64,000 nucleotides of DNA from a virus, in the IMG/VR virus record IMGVR_UViG_3300025853_000040, positions 1 through 64,000 of that record; one strand, written 5' to 3'. This document shows, in pieces, positions 44,901 to 54,516 of this stretch (within the stretch, counting starts at the first letter, position 1; every line of letters starts with the position of its first letter). The notes under the pieces are model-generated. The model saw only the letters and a program-made list of their open reading frames with translations, was not told the origin of the DNA and searched no databases. A program made the translations under genes and the position numbers.

Positions 44901-47359
44901 TTTTTAAATAAAAATTTATCTTTAACACTTTCTTCAAAACTTTCTTTAAATAAATTAATATTATCTAAAACCCAAGCTAACGGAACCCTAAATCCATTAT
45001 TTTCTACAATATCTCCATATGGAGCTACTCCATCTAATTGTAAAGAATGTAAATCCCTAATGTAGTTTTTATTTTTCCGAGCATACTTTTTTAATAAATT
45101 AAAAGGTGGAAGTGTATAAGATATATTACTTATTTTATCCAAATCCTCTTGTGACACCACAGTAAAATATTCCTCTGGAGATGATAGATAGGCAACAACA
45201 CCTCTTTCTTTTATAATGTCTAATGTTTCTTGTAATAATTGGTCATTATCTGAGTTATTATCAAAAATAGTTTTACTGTTATTTTTTACAAAATCAGAAT
45301 CCGCTACACATATCTGACTTAAAAATTCTTTTCCATAATTAATTTTTTGTTTGAATTCTTTTAAAAATAAATTATATTGCCTCATAGATATAAAAGAAGG
45401 TTTAAAATTTATAAAATCATCTTGAACATTTACATTTTCACCAGTTGTTTGATTAAATACTGTGACATCTTTTTCATTATAAAAAGGTTTGTAAGCTTTG
45501 TTACCATAGTTAAAAGGTTTTGTTTTATCAGAATAGTTATATTTTCCGCTATCACCAATAACTCTTCCAAAATCACCTTCTATTTCATCTCCGAGAAAGA
45601 AAAAAGTGCCTTCTTCTCTTATTTTTTTATTATAAAAATAAGATAAATCATCATTAGAAACCAACCTAGTGTTACTTAAATCTACTTTTAAATTATATAA
45701 AAAACAACCATCAATTTGACCTGCTCGATAAATTATTGGAAGTCCTTGTTGATTACACACAAAAGGTGGCGGTGGTCTCAAAACAACACCACTGTTTTTT
45801 ATATTAACTCCATTCCATTTTGTTTGAGAAGTCTCAACAGATCTCAGAACTTGGTTTGAAAACGAAGTAAATAAAGATCGCAAGACAGAAAAACTAATAC
45901 CATTAGAACCGTTTGCATCATTTAAAAGACGCTCTAAATATTGTTGACTATATCTTAAATATTCGTTAGCGTTTTCTCTTCTTAAGGATGTTTCACCTGT
46001 TCTTTGAAATAATTCTGTCCAACCACTTATATAATCAGCTTGTATGCCGTTTATTTCTGCCTGCGTTGGAATTTGTATTCTCAAATTCATAAAACTATAT
46101 ATGGCTCTGTTTTTGTCAAACGCAGGCAAGCTATTCCATGTGTCATACAATGTATTAATCCATTCATTTAAAGCTTGTGTAGATGAAACTTTATCTGTTC
46201 TATCTCTATATTGCAGTAAATATAGATCCCCAGTTTCTCTAAAATCATAAACATTTTTTATAAGTGGGTTTGGAGAAGATTGTGTATCCTCTACAATAAC
46301 ACCCTCTTCATTTAATAAGTATTTTATCTCACTCCCAAAAATGTATTTTTTAGATTTTCTATTTTGGGATGTGTCGGGAACACTCTCACGAATATTAGCT
46401 GTATAATCATTATACCACTGATCAAAGGCTTTTGAATCTTTTTCCCAAACAAAATTGTAACTGGCATCACCGTTATAAATTCCATAATAGTCTTCTGGTT
46501 TAACGCCATCTGGTGTAAATGCCCAGTTTACATTTTCTTGTGGGTAAGTTAATAATAACTCTTCATATCCGGGTATATGACCAATTGTAGATATATCTGT
46601 AATTAAGTCAATAGATGAATCTGGTTTTTTTAAATCATTTAAAACAGCTGTTGATATTTCATTAATTTTCATACTGCTTATATTAATACTATCAGCGTTA
46701 GAAAACTCAAGACTTCCTTGAAGATGACCCTCATTAGTTATATTAAAATTGAACTTATATAATTTAGCATAATTCCAATCCCAATATCCATTATTTTTAT
46801 CAGATAAATTATAGGTTATTGTTTTTTGATTTTGGTTATTAACTACATTTGGAACCGCAGGTGCAATATTACTTGCTCTAAAACCATCCCAACCATATGC
46901 AATAATCCAATCACTACTTAATTGAATTAATTTTGAAAGATCTGTTCTTTGATCTATTAATTTAGGATCTGTTATTGTTAATGATAATCTATACCTTATT
47001 GTAAATGCTTCTCTATTTGATCTTTCCACTTTCAAGTTGTTTATACCAATACCTCCAGCATTGCGAAGATTAGCATTACCCATGTCAGAATTTATTTGAG
47101 GTAGATAACTAGAAATTTCAACTATTTTTTTATTATTTAATCCGTCATCATCACTTATAAGCGTTAATACATCAATATTGTTATTAGATAAATTATTTAA
47201 TAAATTCTGTTCTTCGTCATTAACAATAAGATATAATCTCACAAATGTATTAAGTGAAGATAACTCTATATTATTGTATAATTTTTTATCGTTCCAGCCA
47301 CTAGCTAACTTAACTAAATGATTTTCATAAGAACTATCTATTGTGTCTGCATCACTCAT
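41942..47359 (-). CDS. very large baseplate-associated structural protein, 1805 residues
   Basis: Not firmly assigned. The N-terminal 250 residues (LSSLNTFVRLYLIVND, FTIRYRLSLTITDPKLI, DWIIAYGWDGFR) look like a hub-type beta domain. The middle is long, Asn/Lys/Asp-rich and alpha/beta mixed. Near residue 1450 AYATFQLPFKSGITSLDI begins another structured region, and the C-terminus turns Arg/Gly/Thr-rich (TARRRRTSGGNTDND). It lies between gp53-like LysM and gp55-like genes, so a baseplate hub or wedge component is likely. It is the largest gene in the window and one of the least explained. Confidence 0.62.
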   Translation of the reverse strand: MSDADTIDSSYENHLVKLASGWNDKKLYNNIELSSLNTFVRLYLIVNDEEQNLLNNLSNNNIDVLTLISDDDGLNNKKIVEISSYLPQINSDMGNANLRNAGGIGINNLKVERSNREAFTIRYRLSLTITDPKLIDQRTDLSKLIQLSSDWIIAYGWDGFRASNIAPAVPNVVNNQNQKTITYNLSDKNNGYWDWNYAKLYKFNFNITNEGHLQGSLEFSNADSINISSMKINEISTAVLNDLKKPDSSIDLITDISTIGHIPGYEELLLTYPQENVNWAFTPDGVKPEDYYGIYNGDASYNFVWEKDSKAFDQWYNDYTANIRESVPDTSQNRKSKKYIFGSEIKYLLNEEGVIVEDTQSSPNPLIKNVYDFRETGDLYLLQYRDRTDKVSSTQALNEWINTLYDTWNSLPAFDKNRAIYSFMNLRIQIPTQAEINGIQADYISGWTELFQRTGETSLRRENANEYLRYSQQYLERLLNDANGSNGISFSVLRSLFTSFSNQVLRSVETSQTKWNGVNIKNSGVVLRPPPPFVCNQQGLPIIYRAGQIDGCFLYNLKVDLSNTRLVSNDDLSYFYNKKIREEGTFFFLGDEIEGDFGRVIGDSGKYNYSDKTKPFNYGNKAYKPFYNEKDVTVFNQTTGENVNVQDDFINFKPSFISMRQYNLFLKEFKQKINYGKEFLSQICVADSDFVKNNSKTIFDNNSDNDQLLQETLDIIKERGVVAYLSSPEEYFTVVSQEDLDKISNISYTLPPFNLLKKYARKNKNYIRDLHSLQLDGVAPYGDIVENNGFRVPLAWVLDNINLFKESFEESVKDKFLFKKRMNELIEYGNRFYKIQLPLSSTHTTKWFENDESGSGGYAPSYEEKEEKSFTYYYSNIDNTPANEIHFESPEDLYGELFGVLGTIIRDLVDVFIAEKGLYYKNLSGINTDINFIVKNFDGDIYDSLTNNRYKESYAFSIEQQDSFLARNFFNTTPVLLIEKDENEQNTSVYKIREFEILYDSIIEAIENCPFNINKDGGYKNTSGDIINRNILKNYIEYITKQKEETDGVEVENINYSLQHPLYPSFYEPSILIRKTDMTDEALLGFYNNATAGRGSKLLYGEVDNTSEANLSGHQVLCNLSTRAFMNFWKYEDEDIYKWYKELLEKRGIQEEKITDPNYRSSTTVEYDNESYSQNDIKIAMAGFDNTVEEDKEEGGTNDDPPDNTNQSDQGVINDVDIQFGYVNDNNSDSNYPIAYFLGPVLESIAKNVNERNAKLQDDGEFTADEFAKKRNIKFKYNKIPLSVRNDITKAFSANALYISSAEGQAKNYATLVKTTFDLLVDYQSVDTILNNHNVSNKSVIYLLKNILNYINAGVLSNMKNPIQLAFRKTQNNDEDVVEIYVESQNRGGINKQLKETYEFEKYIESENKNQKVITLNHGDSQSLVESFNISSKIDPLAYATFQLPFKSGITSLDISQVIMESFTDEETGAQQGQLKQHLRQQINNALAGRGFLFQSLISSTGNITKRLEDLTNLLNNNNPDRITQTTFDDLNRLIFSDPTGKTMDLLLQDFKTIDSNVVSDLLLNFLFNVDATIHGTTGIYLLDPIIVNDFVNAAEGIYIVNSVVETLTPNSFNTVLNLKLYSPIQNLNTIESLGDMRPAIGTLNGRRIDGFLPASTSPERLRTLGYIYQRTDKGYNKVKGVINISFFENPLERMSPILADRWLGEISFFQGESDGGENDEPITSEDQFDTPPPVIDSSNPKNDGLELDGEFVAVTESGKTVVVNRTPTAATSNTDTARRRRTSGGNTDNDTGTSTRAGGTGAVQ

Positions 47360-47362
47360 ACA

Positions 47363-47671
47363 TTAACCTCTTTTTAATTTTATTTTTTCAATAACCAATT
47401 CTACAGATGAAGGTATCCTTATAGATGTTCCATCTTCTATTTTTTGTAGGGGAGATATAAGATCATTAGCTAAACATATAATCCACCAATAACTACCATC
47501 ACCATAATATTTAGCAGCTATTTTATCAATTCTTTCTGCAGAATTCCAAGAAACAATAATATCCCTATCACTAATTATATCTTCAGCTTTAATCGGTGGA
47601 AAAGTTTCTTTTCTAAATTCATTGTATTTTACATCATACACATTTTCTAAAAAATCATATCTAGAATACAT
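47363..47671 (-). CDS. gp53/LysM-like baseplate wedge protein
   Basis: 102 residues. ISDRDIIVSWNSAERIDKIAAKYYGDGSYWWIICLANDLISP followed by GTSIRIP is the gp53-type LysM module of contractile-tail baseplates: IVxxxxxERxDxIAxxYYGDxxYWWxIxxAN, then an LxIP strand. T4 gp53 (196 residues) binds the wedge; this version is shorter and has only the LysM-like core. It lies 10 bases downstream of the 716-residue gene. Confidence 0.8.
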   Translation of the reverse strand: MYSRYDFLENVYDVKYNEFRKETFPPIKAEDIISDRDIIVSWNSAERIDKIAAKYYGDGSYWWIICLANDLISPLQKIEDGTSIRIPSSVELVIEKIKLKRG

Positions 47672-47681
47672 AACTTACTCC

Positions 47682-49832
47682 TTAACCACTTGTTCTTCCA
47701 TAAAATAAATCTTTTAAGTAATAATCAAAGTCTGGGCTATAATTCGCGTTCGGATTGCCAGTGATGAAACTCTCGTTTTCACTTATAACGCGGCTGTCTT
47801 TGCTATCTGGTCGGACTGGTATCAATGGCTTGGCTGGGTTTCCTCTGCCCTTAACCGTAAATCCTTGCATTTTGCTTCCACCGCCTTCTATTAACCCTTG
47901 GTTATTTAATATTCTTTCGTTTGTCATTAGCCCTCTATAAAAGTTATAATCTCTATTTGGCATTTCATCATGTAATACTCTAAATGTTATATTAACTCTA
48001 CAAGCTACTGGCATCCTTAATCCTTGTGTCATCTCCCACTTACCACCAGCACCTAATATATTCCAATCATAAGCCAAAGATTGTATGTATCCACCCATTC
48101 TAAAAAACATATCACCTATGGTCATTCTTATAATAGGGCCACCAATCATTTTAAAACTACCATTATCTCTATTTTGTTTTTGACCGTATGTTTGTTGTGC
48201 CAACCAGTTTACTCTTTCATAAACATTTTGTAGTTGCCTTATAGTATTTGCAAATATAGTAAAACTCATAGATAAAGAACGATCAGTTTGCATATATGTA
48301 TTTACTTGTTCTGTTCTACCGAAAAATGATTTAGAAACCCAATTAGGATTAAATGTTTCATTAATATTATCTATCGTTGCTTGAAATTGACAAACTTGCT
48401 CTTTTTTTGTTTCTTCAACCTTGCTTCTGTTTTCTGTCTCAAACAAAAAGGGAAAATACTGTCTATCACCTAACTGAGTAATATATTCATCATACTTTTG
48501 TAATTTAGTGTATGAATCCTCCGCGTTCGTGCTAATATTTATCTCTTCAACTGCTGGTAGTTCATCACCTTTAGCCAATTCATCAGATTTTTGTGGAACA
48601 GAATCTGCAATATTGTTTGAAAAACCTTGAACCTTTGCTGCATAATTTAATAAATCTGCGTCTTTTTCAAAACTAAAAACTTCTTCTCCTTTCTTTCCAC
48701 CACTTCTTTCTATTTCACTTATAGCTACTTGAGCAATAGCTCCTTTATTCCATTGCTCTTCACCATTAATTTCTTCTTGGTTAGCATAATATTCATAATA
48801 TGGAGCAGAGTTGTTGTTGGTGTATAGTTGTTTAAAAACTTTATCTATACTATCAATTCTTCCCGATTCGCCAACGCCAACAATATAATTTATCTGACCG
48901 CCCTTTGTCACGCGTGCACTGTATTGATCAAAATATCCATATCTTGTTAAAATATTTTGTTTAAGAAAATCCTTCAAACCATTCTTAGCATAAAATGGCT
49001 GAGGTTCTCTTGTTAATCCGGGAACATAAGATTTAACTATTCTTTGAGATGCGGCTTCTAACTCATCTAAATCATCTGGTATATCAATTTCTTCTAATCT
49101 TCTTGAGTCTGGATTTAAAAACTCACCCGTTAATATACTATTGACCAGATCTTCAGTATCAGTTGGTGCCCTATAAGATCCAGATGGATTATATGGATCT
49201 TCTGTGTTATCTAATTTTATTCTTGGCTTAAAAAATGATGAACCCCAATATTGAGCTACATTAAATCCTTGACTCCCCAGTCTCAGGGCGCCGACGTATC
49301 CAACCGGCTCTGTTAGTTTTGTTCCCGCAGCTGTTATGGCGTTATAAAATCTTGCATAATAAGAACTTGAGTTCTTAAATATATTACTATCAACATATCC
49401 ATTAAAAAACTCATTATTAATAGTATAAACTTTTAGACCACCATCAACTCTTTCGTATACAGATTGATTTTGATGTTTATCTAATAGTTTTTCAAACTCT
49501 TCCTCGTTCATAGTTGAGTTTTCCATAACTTCATTTTTTAAATATCTTTTATATATTTCTTCTGTTCCTTTTATTTCATTATCTAAAAAAGAAACATTAA
49601 TATTTTCGCCCAAAAAAGTAACATCAGCTGGTATTAGTGGTCTATCACTACCACCATGATAACTATTTGAAACATTTAAGCTACTGGGTGTATTAGATCC
49701 ATTAGGGCCATTGTTAACATGATAATTAACACCACCAAGATTCTCCGAATCCAATCTATCAGCTAAGATAGTTGTCTGATCGTTTGGCTGTGTGTTTCTA
49801 ATTATATCTCTAAATTTTCTTATTAATGCCAT
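47682..49832 (-). CDS. baseplate/tail-tube-associated structural protein, 716 residues
   Basis: Not firmly assigned. The C-terminal half has a beta domain with WVSKSFFGRTEQVNTYMQTDRSLSMSFTIF, then KMIGGPIIRMTIGDMFFRMGGYIQSLAYDWNI and RVNITFRVLHDEMPNRDYNFYRG. Segments of this kind, with tube-like strands, occur in baseplate cap and tail-completion proteins such as T4 gp48/gp54. The N-terminal half is Asn/Ser-rich and less conserved-looking. Its position directly after the tape measure fits a tube-to-baseplate junction protein. Confidence 0.6.
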   Translation of the reverse strand: MALIRKFRDIIRNTQPNDQTTILADRLDSENLGGVNYHVNNGPNGSNTPSSLNVSNSYHGGSDRPLIPADVTFLGENINVSFLDNEIKGTEEIYKRYLKNEVMENSTMNEEEFEKLLDKHQNQSVYERVDGGLKVYTINNEFFNGYVDSNIFKNSSSYYARFYNAITAAGTKLTEPVGYVGALRLGSQGFNVAQYWGSSFFKPRIKLDNTEDPYNPSGSYRAPTDTEDLVNSILTGEFLNPDSRRLEEIDIPDDLDELEAASQRIVKSYVPGLTREPQPFYAKNGLKDFLKQNILTRYGYFDQYSARVTKGGQINYIVGVGESGRIDSIDKVFKQLYTNNNSAPYYEYYANQEEINGEEQWNKGAIAQVAISEIERSGGKKGEEVFSFEKDADLLNYAAKVQGFSNNIADSVPQKSDELAKGDELPAVEEINISTNAEDSYTKLQKYDEYITQLGDRQYFPFLFETENRSKVEETKKEQVCQFQATIDNINETFNPNWVSKSFFGRTEQVNTYMQTDRSLSMSFTIFANTIRQLQNVYERVNWLAQQTYGQKQNRDNGSFKMIGGPIIRMTIGDMFFRMGGYIQSLAYDWNILGAGGKWEMTQGLRMPVACRVNITFRVLHDEMPNRDYNFYRGLMTNERILNNQGLIEGGGSKMQGFTVKGRGNPAKPLIPVRPDSKDSRVISENESFITGNPNANYSPDFDYYLKDLFYGRTSG

Positions 49833-49853
49833 AATTATTCTCTATTAACTCAA

Positions 49854-52800
49854 CTAAACTACCGTAGTTGACTGTTCCTCGGCTTGTCTTTCACGTATAT
49901 ATTGACCTATTCTTTCACCACTAAGTTCAACAACAATATTAAAACTTTCTTGACCCATAGCTTCACCCATATTTCTTACATTTTGATTTAATTCCATAAA
50001 CATTTGTGTCAACTCTGGTGGCATTTGAATTACTCCGCCACCTCCACCGCCACCGTCTTTGGATTGTGCATATTCTTTCTTACTCATGCTCATCATATGT
50101 CGTTCTAAAAATTCAGAACCACCAGCAGCTGATCCAATACTTTCTGTTAACTTAGTTATGTCTTTTGCATCTTCTGGGGTAAGACCTAATGCCTCTGCAG
50201 CTTCTTCTTTCGTTTGATAACCTCTATCTTTTCTCCATCTTTCTAATATATTATCAGCTGAAGATTGAAGATCACTTAAATTTGTGCTTTTACCAGCCAT
50301 ACTGGTTTGCATTTTTTGGTAATCAGTTTCTTTAAGTGTATCTGATTCTTTGTTAAAAAGTCTCTTATTCCAAAAGGCTGTAGTTGACTCATCTATATCT
50401 TGATCAGTTAAATATGAAAAAATATTACCTATCTCATTGTTATTTAATCCAGCATTTGCAAACATTGTTTGTATAGCTACAAGAGTTCTACCTCTTGAAC
50501 TTGGTTTTTTACTAGCTTGACGTAATTTTTTTCTTGAGGCTGCACTAAATGTTTTTAAATCTTGATTTTCAATAGCTCTTTGGAGATCAGCCAGCGCATC
50601 TCCTCTCTTAACAGCCCTAGAACTACCAGCTATTTTATCACCTAATAACGCACCTCCTATTTGCAAACCTAACCCAGCTATCATCCCATATGGGCCTGCA
50701 GCCATTAATGCAGTTCCTGCCGCGGATGTTCCAGATTGAACAGCAGCTGCAACATTTCTTTTACCAAAACCACCTGTTGCTAATTGTAACCCAGCTGTTC
50801 CTAAACCTTGTAATGTGGCTGCACCTGCTGCGGAAGACCAAAAACCTCCACCGGTTTCTGCCTCACCAAAAATAGCGGATTTTGCTTTTCCCAACTGGCC
50901 ACCAACAAACCGGCCGACTTTGGATTCACCTAACCCTTTTATAAAATCAGAAGCACCTTTATAAACACCGGTGCCTCTAAGTTTATCCATACCACTTCCA
51001 ATACCATCTCCAGCCCAATTGTAAATTCCACTAGCCAGTTTACCACCTCTACTGTTTTTAAGATAATTTGATACACCGCGCGCGTCAGATCCCACCTTTT
51101 CGGTAAACGCACCCCAAGGTCGATCTAACCAACCTTTCCCACTACCAGTTTGTTCTCGGTCTGCTATACGACGAATCTCATCGGGCCTTGAGCTTAGTAG
51201 CTCGAGGCCAGAACCACCAAGACCAAACATACCTGCTCCGAGTAATTGGTTTCTATAATCTGTAAAACTATATGGATCGCCATATCTTCCTCTACCATAT
51301 GCCGCTAACCCTCTTCGAGTTGTATTGTTCATAAGCATTGCACTTGGATCATTTAACTCATTTCTATTTGCTTGGCGTGCACGAGCTGCCTGTCTATTGT
51401 TGAATATTTTTTGTGTTCCATATCTTCCAGCCGATAATAAAGCTGTGCTAAGACCTATTCCAATAGACTTTTTCCAATTGTTATCCAACACTCTAGACAT
51501 TGACATGGCTCTTATACCTTGTGTAATAGCCATAGAGTTCCTATCCAAGAATGAACCCTCATTACCTATATTACTAACAATCCAGTCTAATCTTTGTTCC
51601 ATACCTTTATTTGTTGCTATATATCTACCTACAGCATTCCAACCATCTCTTTTATATTCACCCCACATATCATACATATTATGTAGTAACTCAACAGTTT
51701 GACGATAATCACCTGTTAAGCTTTTTCGCCACTCTTGATATTCTCTTACAAAACCATCTTTAAAACCTTCCATAAAATTCTTAGGTAGATCTTTAATAGG
51801 ATCTGTAAGTGGACTAAAATCTGTTCCTCTATAAGCTCCGGGTAATCTTAACCCTCCTAAACTACTACCAGCTCCACGACCGCCACCTAATACACCACCA
51901 TCACCAGTGTTTCTTTCAATATCCATTAACACTGACAATCTTTCATCATGTTGAGCTTTTAAATCTCTTCTATAAGCTCTATTTATGGCCATCGCCTCTT
52001 GTTCTCTTCTTGTTTGTTCCGCAAAACTACCGGCATCACTAACAACTCCACGATTTCTGTTTCCGTATATAGTTCTATTACCGGAGCTTACAAAGCCTCC
52101 ATCAAAGAAACCGGGAACACCAATAGAGGCAAGTTCGTTGGCAACATCTGAAGATACTGGCATACCATTTCTTATTCTTTCTGTGGGAATTATAACCTCT
52201 CTTCTGTTCTCTTCACCAACCATAAATAATGAAGGACTACCAACAACCCGGCCCGTAGCAGCCTTATCAATATACATATTCTTTAACATACCCAAACCGG
52301 CAGCTGCTGCAGCAATAGCCATACCCTTTGGTCCAAAAAATGGAGCAACCATAGTTAATAAACTCAAAGTTTGATCAATAACGTCACCACCAAGGAAAGA
52401 TGTTGCTGCGGCAGCTGTGCCTACAGCCGCAACACCCATACCTGCTTTTCCTATTCTTCCACCACCAACACCACCACCAACACCACCACCAACACCACCA
52501 CCATTAACCACACTTACATACATTGGCGCTAATCTAGATACTCCTCTTCCAACTAATGCTTTAACTACTGTAACGAGAGTAGGAATAGCAACAGCTATAG
52601 TGCTAATAGCTGCAACATCACTGCCACCCATAACACTTCTAAGACCTCTATACATATCTCTAACATATAACATACCTTGTTTAAGAGGTTTAATCATAGT
52701 CATAGCTCTTTGAGCTAAATTAGTAAATCCGGGTAAAAACTCAGATATTAGTGTGTTTTTCATGTTCTCAAAAGTGGTTCTTTGTTCTCTTAGTATATCA

Positions 52801-54026
52801 TTTATTTTGGCTTGTTCACCTTGTTGTTGTTTAGCTAATTCTAAATCAGATTTAGTCATTCTAGCTATTTTTAGCATTTCATCATAATTCATACCAAGTT
52901 GTTGACCTAATTGTCTAGCATAACCCGGATACATCTGAAGCGTCCTTAATCCTTGAGGGGAAGATAATAACCCATGAAGATCATTCATTACGCCGACAAC
53001 ATCGCCTTTCATAGCTTTACTAAACATTTCCATAGAGTTTAAGCTTCCACCAAATGCAACATTTAATTTATTAATTAATTCTGTTCCGCTATCAAAGTTT
53101 AGAAAAACATCTGTCATACTCTGCATCTTATTCATATTGACATTTGTTAGTCTTGAATAAGCCGACATATCTAATAGGTATTGTGCTCCCTTTGCCGCAT
53201 GCATTGCTACAAGATTTGAATTAGCTGCCATATCTCTTATTATAGTAGCAGTAGCTTGACCACCTGCGGTGGCTGTAGCTAATTGTCCAATAAAGTTTTT
53301 GACTTGATTAGTTGTCATACCAAAACCTTTAATCATAGTGGACATCAGTTTACCAGTTTGATCTGCTGACAAACCAGTATAATCAGCCAACTGCGCATTA
53401 AATTTTATGAGATCTTGAGTTAGTCTTCTTTGGGAACCAAGAGCAGTTACTAATCCCACAGCTGCCTTGGCATTTTTTTCCATACTTATGCCAAACTGTA
53501 AATTACCCTTATAGGCTTCTATTGTCATATCTCTAACATTTTTTAACTGTTGACCATAAAACCCAGTTTGTTTAGAGATACTAACAACAGCATTTTCTAT
53601 CTTTTGAAACTCTTTAAAAATAAGAGCCGCAGAAGCTAAAAGACCACCTCCTGCGGCTGTTAAAACACCACTTAAATTTTTATTACCTAAAACAAATCTA
53701 CTTAATGCTTCAAGAGGTCTTTGCATACCTTTTAGAATAGAGTCTATACCATTTTGTAATGACTTACCTATAATTGGTATTTGTTTTGTAAATTCATTTG
53801 TTATAGAACTTAGATTGTTTTGTATACTTCTGGTTAGTTTATCTACAGCTTGTTGCTGTCTCTTTATTGCGTCTTCTTGTTTTTTTGTTGATTTATCAAC
53901 ATTATCAACATGACCTTTCAAAACTTCTGACATTTCTGAAAAGGCAGAGTCTAACGTTTTTATAGAGAAAGAAGTTTTCTCTACAGTATCTTGAAGATTT
54001 GATAATGTTAATGAAATATCAGCCAT
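49854..54026 (-). CDS. tape measure protein
   Basis: 1390 residues. The N-terminus is heptad-patterned (DNVDKSTKKQEDAIKRQQQAVDKLTRSIQNNL), as expected of a coiled coil in the tail tube, followed by hydrophobic segments (GVLTAAGGGLLASAALIF; AAAVGTAAAATSFLGG; PYGMIAGLGLQIGGALLG) that may cross the host membrane at injection. A Gly-Gly-Val-Gly repeat lies near residues 508-523. The gene follows the tail chaperone and tube, the standard place. Length sets tail length: about 1.5 Å per residue would give roughly 200 nm. No peptidoglycan hydrolase domain is visible. Confidence 0.85.
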   Translation of the reverse strand: MADISLTLSNLQDTVEKTSFSIKTLDSAFSEMSEVLKGHVDNVDKSTKKQEDAIKRQQQAVDKLTRSIQNNLSSITNEFTKQIPIIGKSLQNGIDSILKGMQRPLEALSRFVLGNKNLSGVLTAAGGGLLASAALIFKEFQKIENAVVSISKQTGFYGQQLKNVRDMTIEAYKGNLQFGISMEKNAKAAVGLVTALGSQRRLTQDLIKFNAQLADYTGLSADQTGKLMSTMIKGFGMTTNQVKNFIGQLATATAGGQATATIIRDMAANSNLVAMHAAKGAQYLLDMSAYSRLTNVNMNKMQSMTDVFLNFDSGTELINKLNVAFGGSLNSMEMFSKAMKGDVVGVMNDLHGLLSSPQGLRTLQMYPGYARQLGQQLGMNYDEMLKIARMTKSDLELAKQQQGEQAKINDILREQRTTFENMKNTLISEFLPGFTNLAQRAMTMIKPLKQGMLYVRDMYRGLRSVMGGSDVAAISTIAVAIPTLVTVVKALVGRGVSRLAPMYVSVVNGGGVGGGVGGGVGGGRIGKAGMGVAAVGTAAAATSFLGGDVIDQTLSLLTMVAPFFGPKGMAIAAAAAGLGMLKNMYIDKAATGRVVGSPSLFMVGEENRREVIIPTERIRNGMPVSSDVANELASIGVPGFFDGGFVSSGNRTIYGNRNRGVVSDAGSFAEQTRREQEAMAINRAYRRDLKAQHDERLSVLMDIERNTGDGGVLGGGRGAGSSLGGLRLPGAYRGTDFSPLTDPIKDLPKNFMEGFKDGFVREYQEWRKSLTGDYRQTVELLHNMYDMWGEYKRDGWNAVGRYIATNKGMEQRLDWIVSNIGNEGSFLDRNSMAITQGIRAMSMSRVLDNNWKKSIGIGLSTALLSAGRYGTQKIFNNRQAARARQANRNELNDPSAMLMNNTTRRGLAAYGRGRYGDPYSFTDYRNQLLGAGMFGLGGSGLELLSSRPDEIRRIADREQTGSGKGWLDRPWGAFTEKVGSDARGVSNYLKNSRGGKLASGIYNWAGDGIGSGMDKLRGTGVYKGASDFIKGLGESKVGRFVGGQLGKAKSAIFGEAETGGGFWSSAAGAATLQGLGTAGLQLATGGFGKRNVAAAVQSGTSAAGTALMAAGPYGMIAGLGLQIGGALLGDKIAGSSRAVKRGDALADLQRAIENQDLKTFSAASRKKLRQASKKPSSRGRTLVAIQTMFANAGLNNNEIGNIFSYLTDQDIDESTTAFWNKRLFNKESDTLKETDYQKMQTSMAGKSTNLSDLQSSADNILERWRKDRGYQTKEEAAEALGLTPEDAKDITKLTESIGSAAGGSEFLERHMMSMSKKEYAQSKDGGGGGGGVIQMPPELTQMFMELNQNVRNMGEAMGQESFNIVVELSGERIGQYIRERQAEEQSTTVV
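52459..52502 (-). repeat. 12-base tandem repeat encoding GGVG in the tape measure gene
   Basis: The plus-strand unit CCACCACCAACA repeats three to four times in a row, encoding Gly-Gly-Val-Gly on the minus strand. It probably forms a flexible linker in the tape measure protein. Confidence 0.75.
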
Positions 54027-54032
54027 TATTAA

Positions 54033-54242
54033 TTATCTGTTTTGAGATAATCTATCTATCTTTTTATTCTTGATTTGACGCATTAATGTTTTTAACTTCA
54101 TTCTACCTTGTGGTGTTTTTCTCATTTCTCTTTCAATTCTGTCGCCCTCTTGATAAGCTTTACGAAGAGCTTCAAATTCTTTATCTGATAAACCACTAAG
54201 TTTTTTCATTATTCTAGCTAGAATTCCTAATTTTCCCATCAT
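54033..54242 (-). CDS. small basic protein next to the tape measure, 69 residues
   Basis: Not recognised. Rich in Lys/Arg and helical throughout (MGKLGILARIMKKLSGLSDKEFEALRKAYQEGD, RMKLKTLMRQIKNKKIDRLSQ). The ATG at 54242 has GGAG 5 bases upstream. It lies between a strong hairpin (54273-54315) and the tape measure gene, 6 bases before the latter. Such a position suggests a tape-measure partner or a late chaperone. Confidence 0.58.
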   Translation of the reverse strand: MMGKLGILARIMKKLSGLSDKEFEALRKAYQEGDRIEREMRKTPQGRMKLKTLMRQIKNKKIDRLSQNR

Positions 54243-54272
54243 TGTATCTCCATTGCATACATAACATATAAT

Positions 54273-54315
54273 AAATACCCCTTAGTATAGAAAAATAGAA
54301 TACTAAGGGGTATTT
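54273..54315. terminator. perfect 16-base-pair hairpin, bidirectional terminator
   Basis: AAATACCCCTTAGTAT (54273-54288) pairs perfectly with 54300-54315 across an 11-base loop. On the plus strand TTTATT follows; on the minus strand the stem itself ends TATTTATT. It sits directly after the stop codon of the frameshift extension (54316-54318), so it marks the 3' end of the chaperone unit. Confidence 0.8.
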
Positions 54316-54516
54316 TTATTGAGATTGTTGATTAGCTTTGTTTTCAGCTTCTTTTATATCAACTATTTTCTTAACCCACCATCTTCTTAAATAAACTGGT
54401 AAATTATAACAATCTGAAAAAGTCATATTGCCATAATGAACACAAACAAAAATATCATTTAATATATTTTCTTTTATTATCTGAAAATGTTTTTGTGGTG
54501 TATTAGCTGTCAGGCC
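54316..54516 (-). CDS. frameshifted C-terminal extension of tail assembly chaperone, 66 residues
   Basis: This open frame is +1 (equivalently -2) to the gp26-like gene and overlaps its last codons. Its visible product starts GLTANTPQKHFQIIKEN, continues through MTFSDCYNLPVYLRRWWVKKIVDIKEAE and ends KANQQSQ. The only internal ATG gives 36 residues and has no ribosome-binding site, so ribosomes most likely reach it by frameshifting at the seven-T run (54517-54523). A long-tail phage chaperone pair made this way, located just before the tape measure, is a well-known arrangement. Confidence 0.68.
   Translation of the reverse strand, partial: GLTANTPQKHFQIIKENILNDIFVCVHYGNMTFSDCYNLPVYLRRWWVKKIVDIKEAENKANQQSQ

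Noticed and set aside
52417-52713. 98-residue plus-strand frame rich in Pro and Thr
   Set aside because: It is a reverse-strand image of the Gly-rich repeat in the tape measure gene.
54319-54426. Independent 36-residue gene starting at the internal ATG of the frameshift extension
   Set aside because: No ribosome-binding site precedes it, and the frame stays open upstream back into the gp26-like gene, which favours frameshifting.
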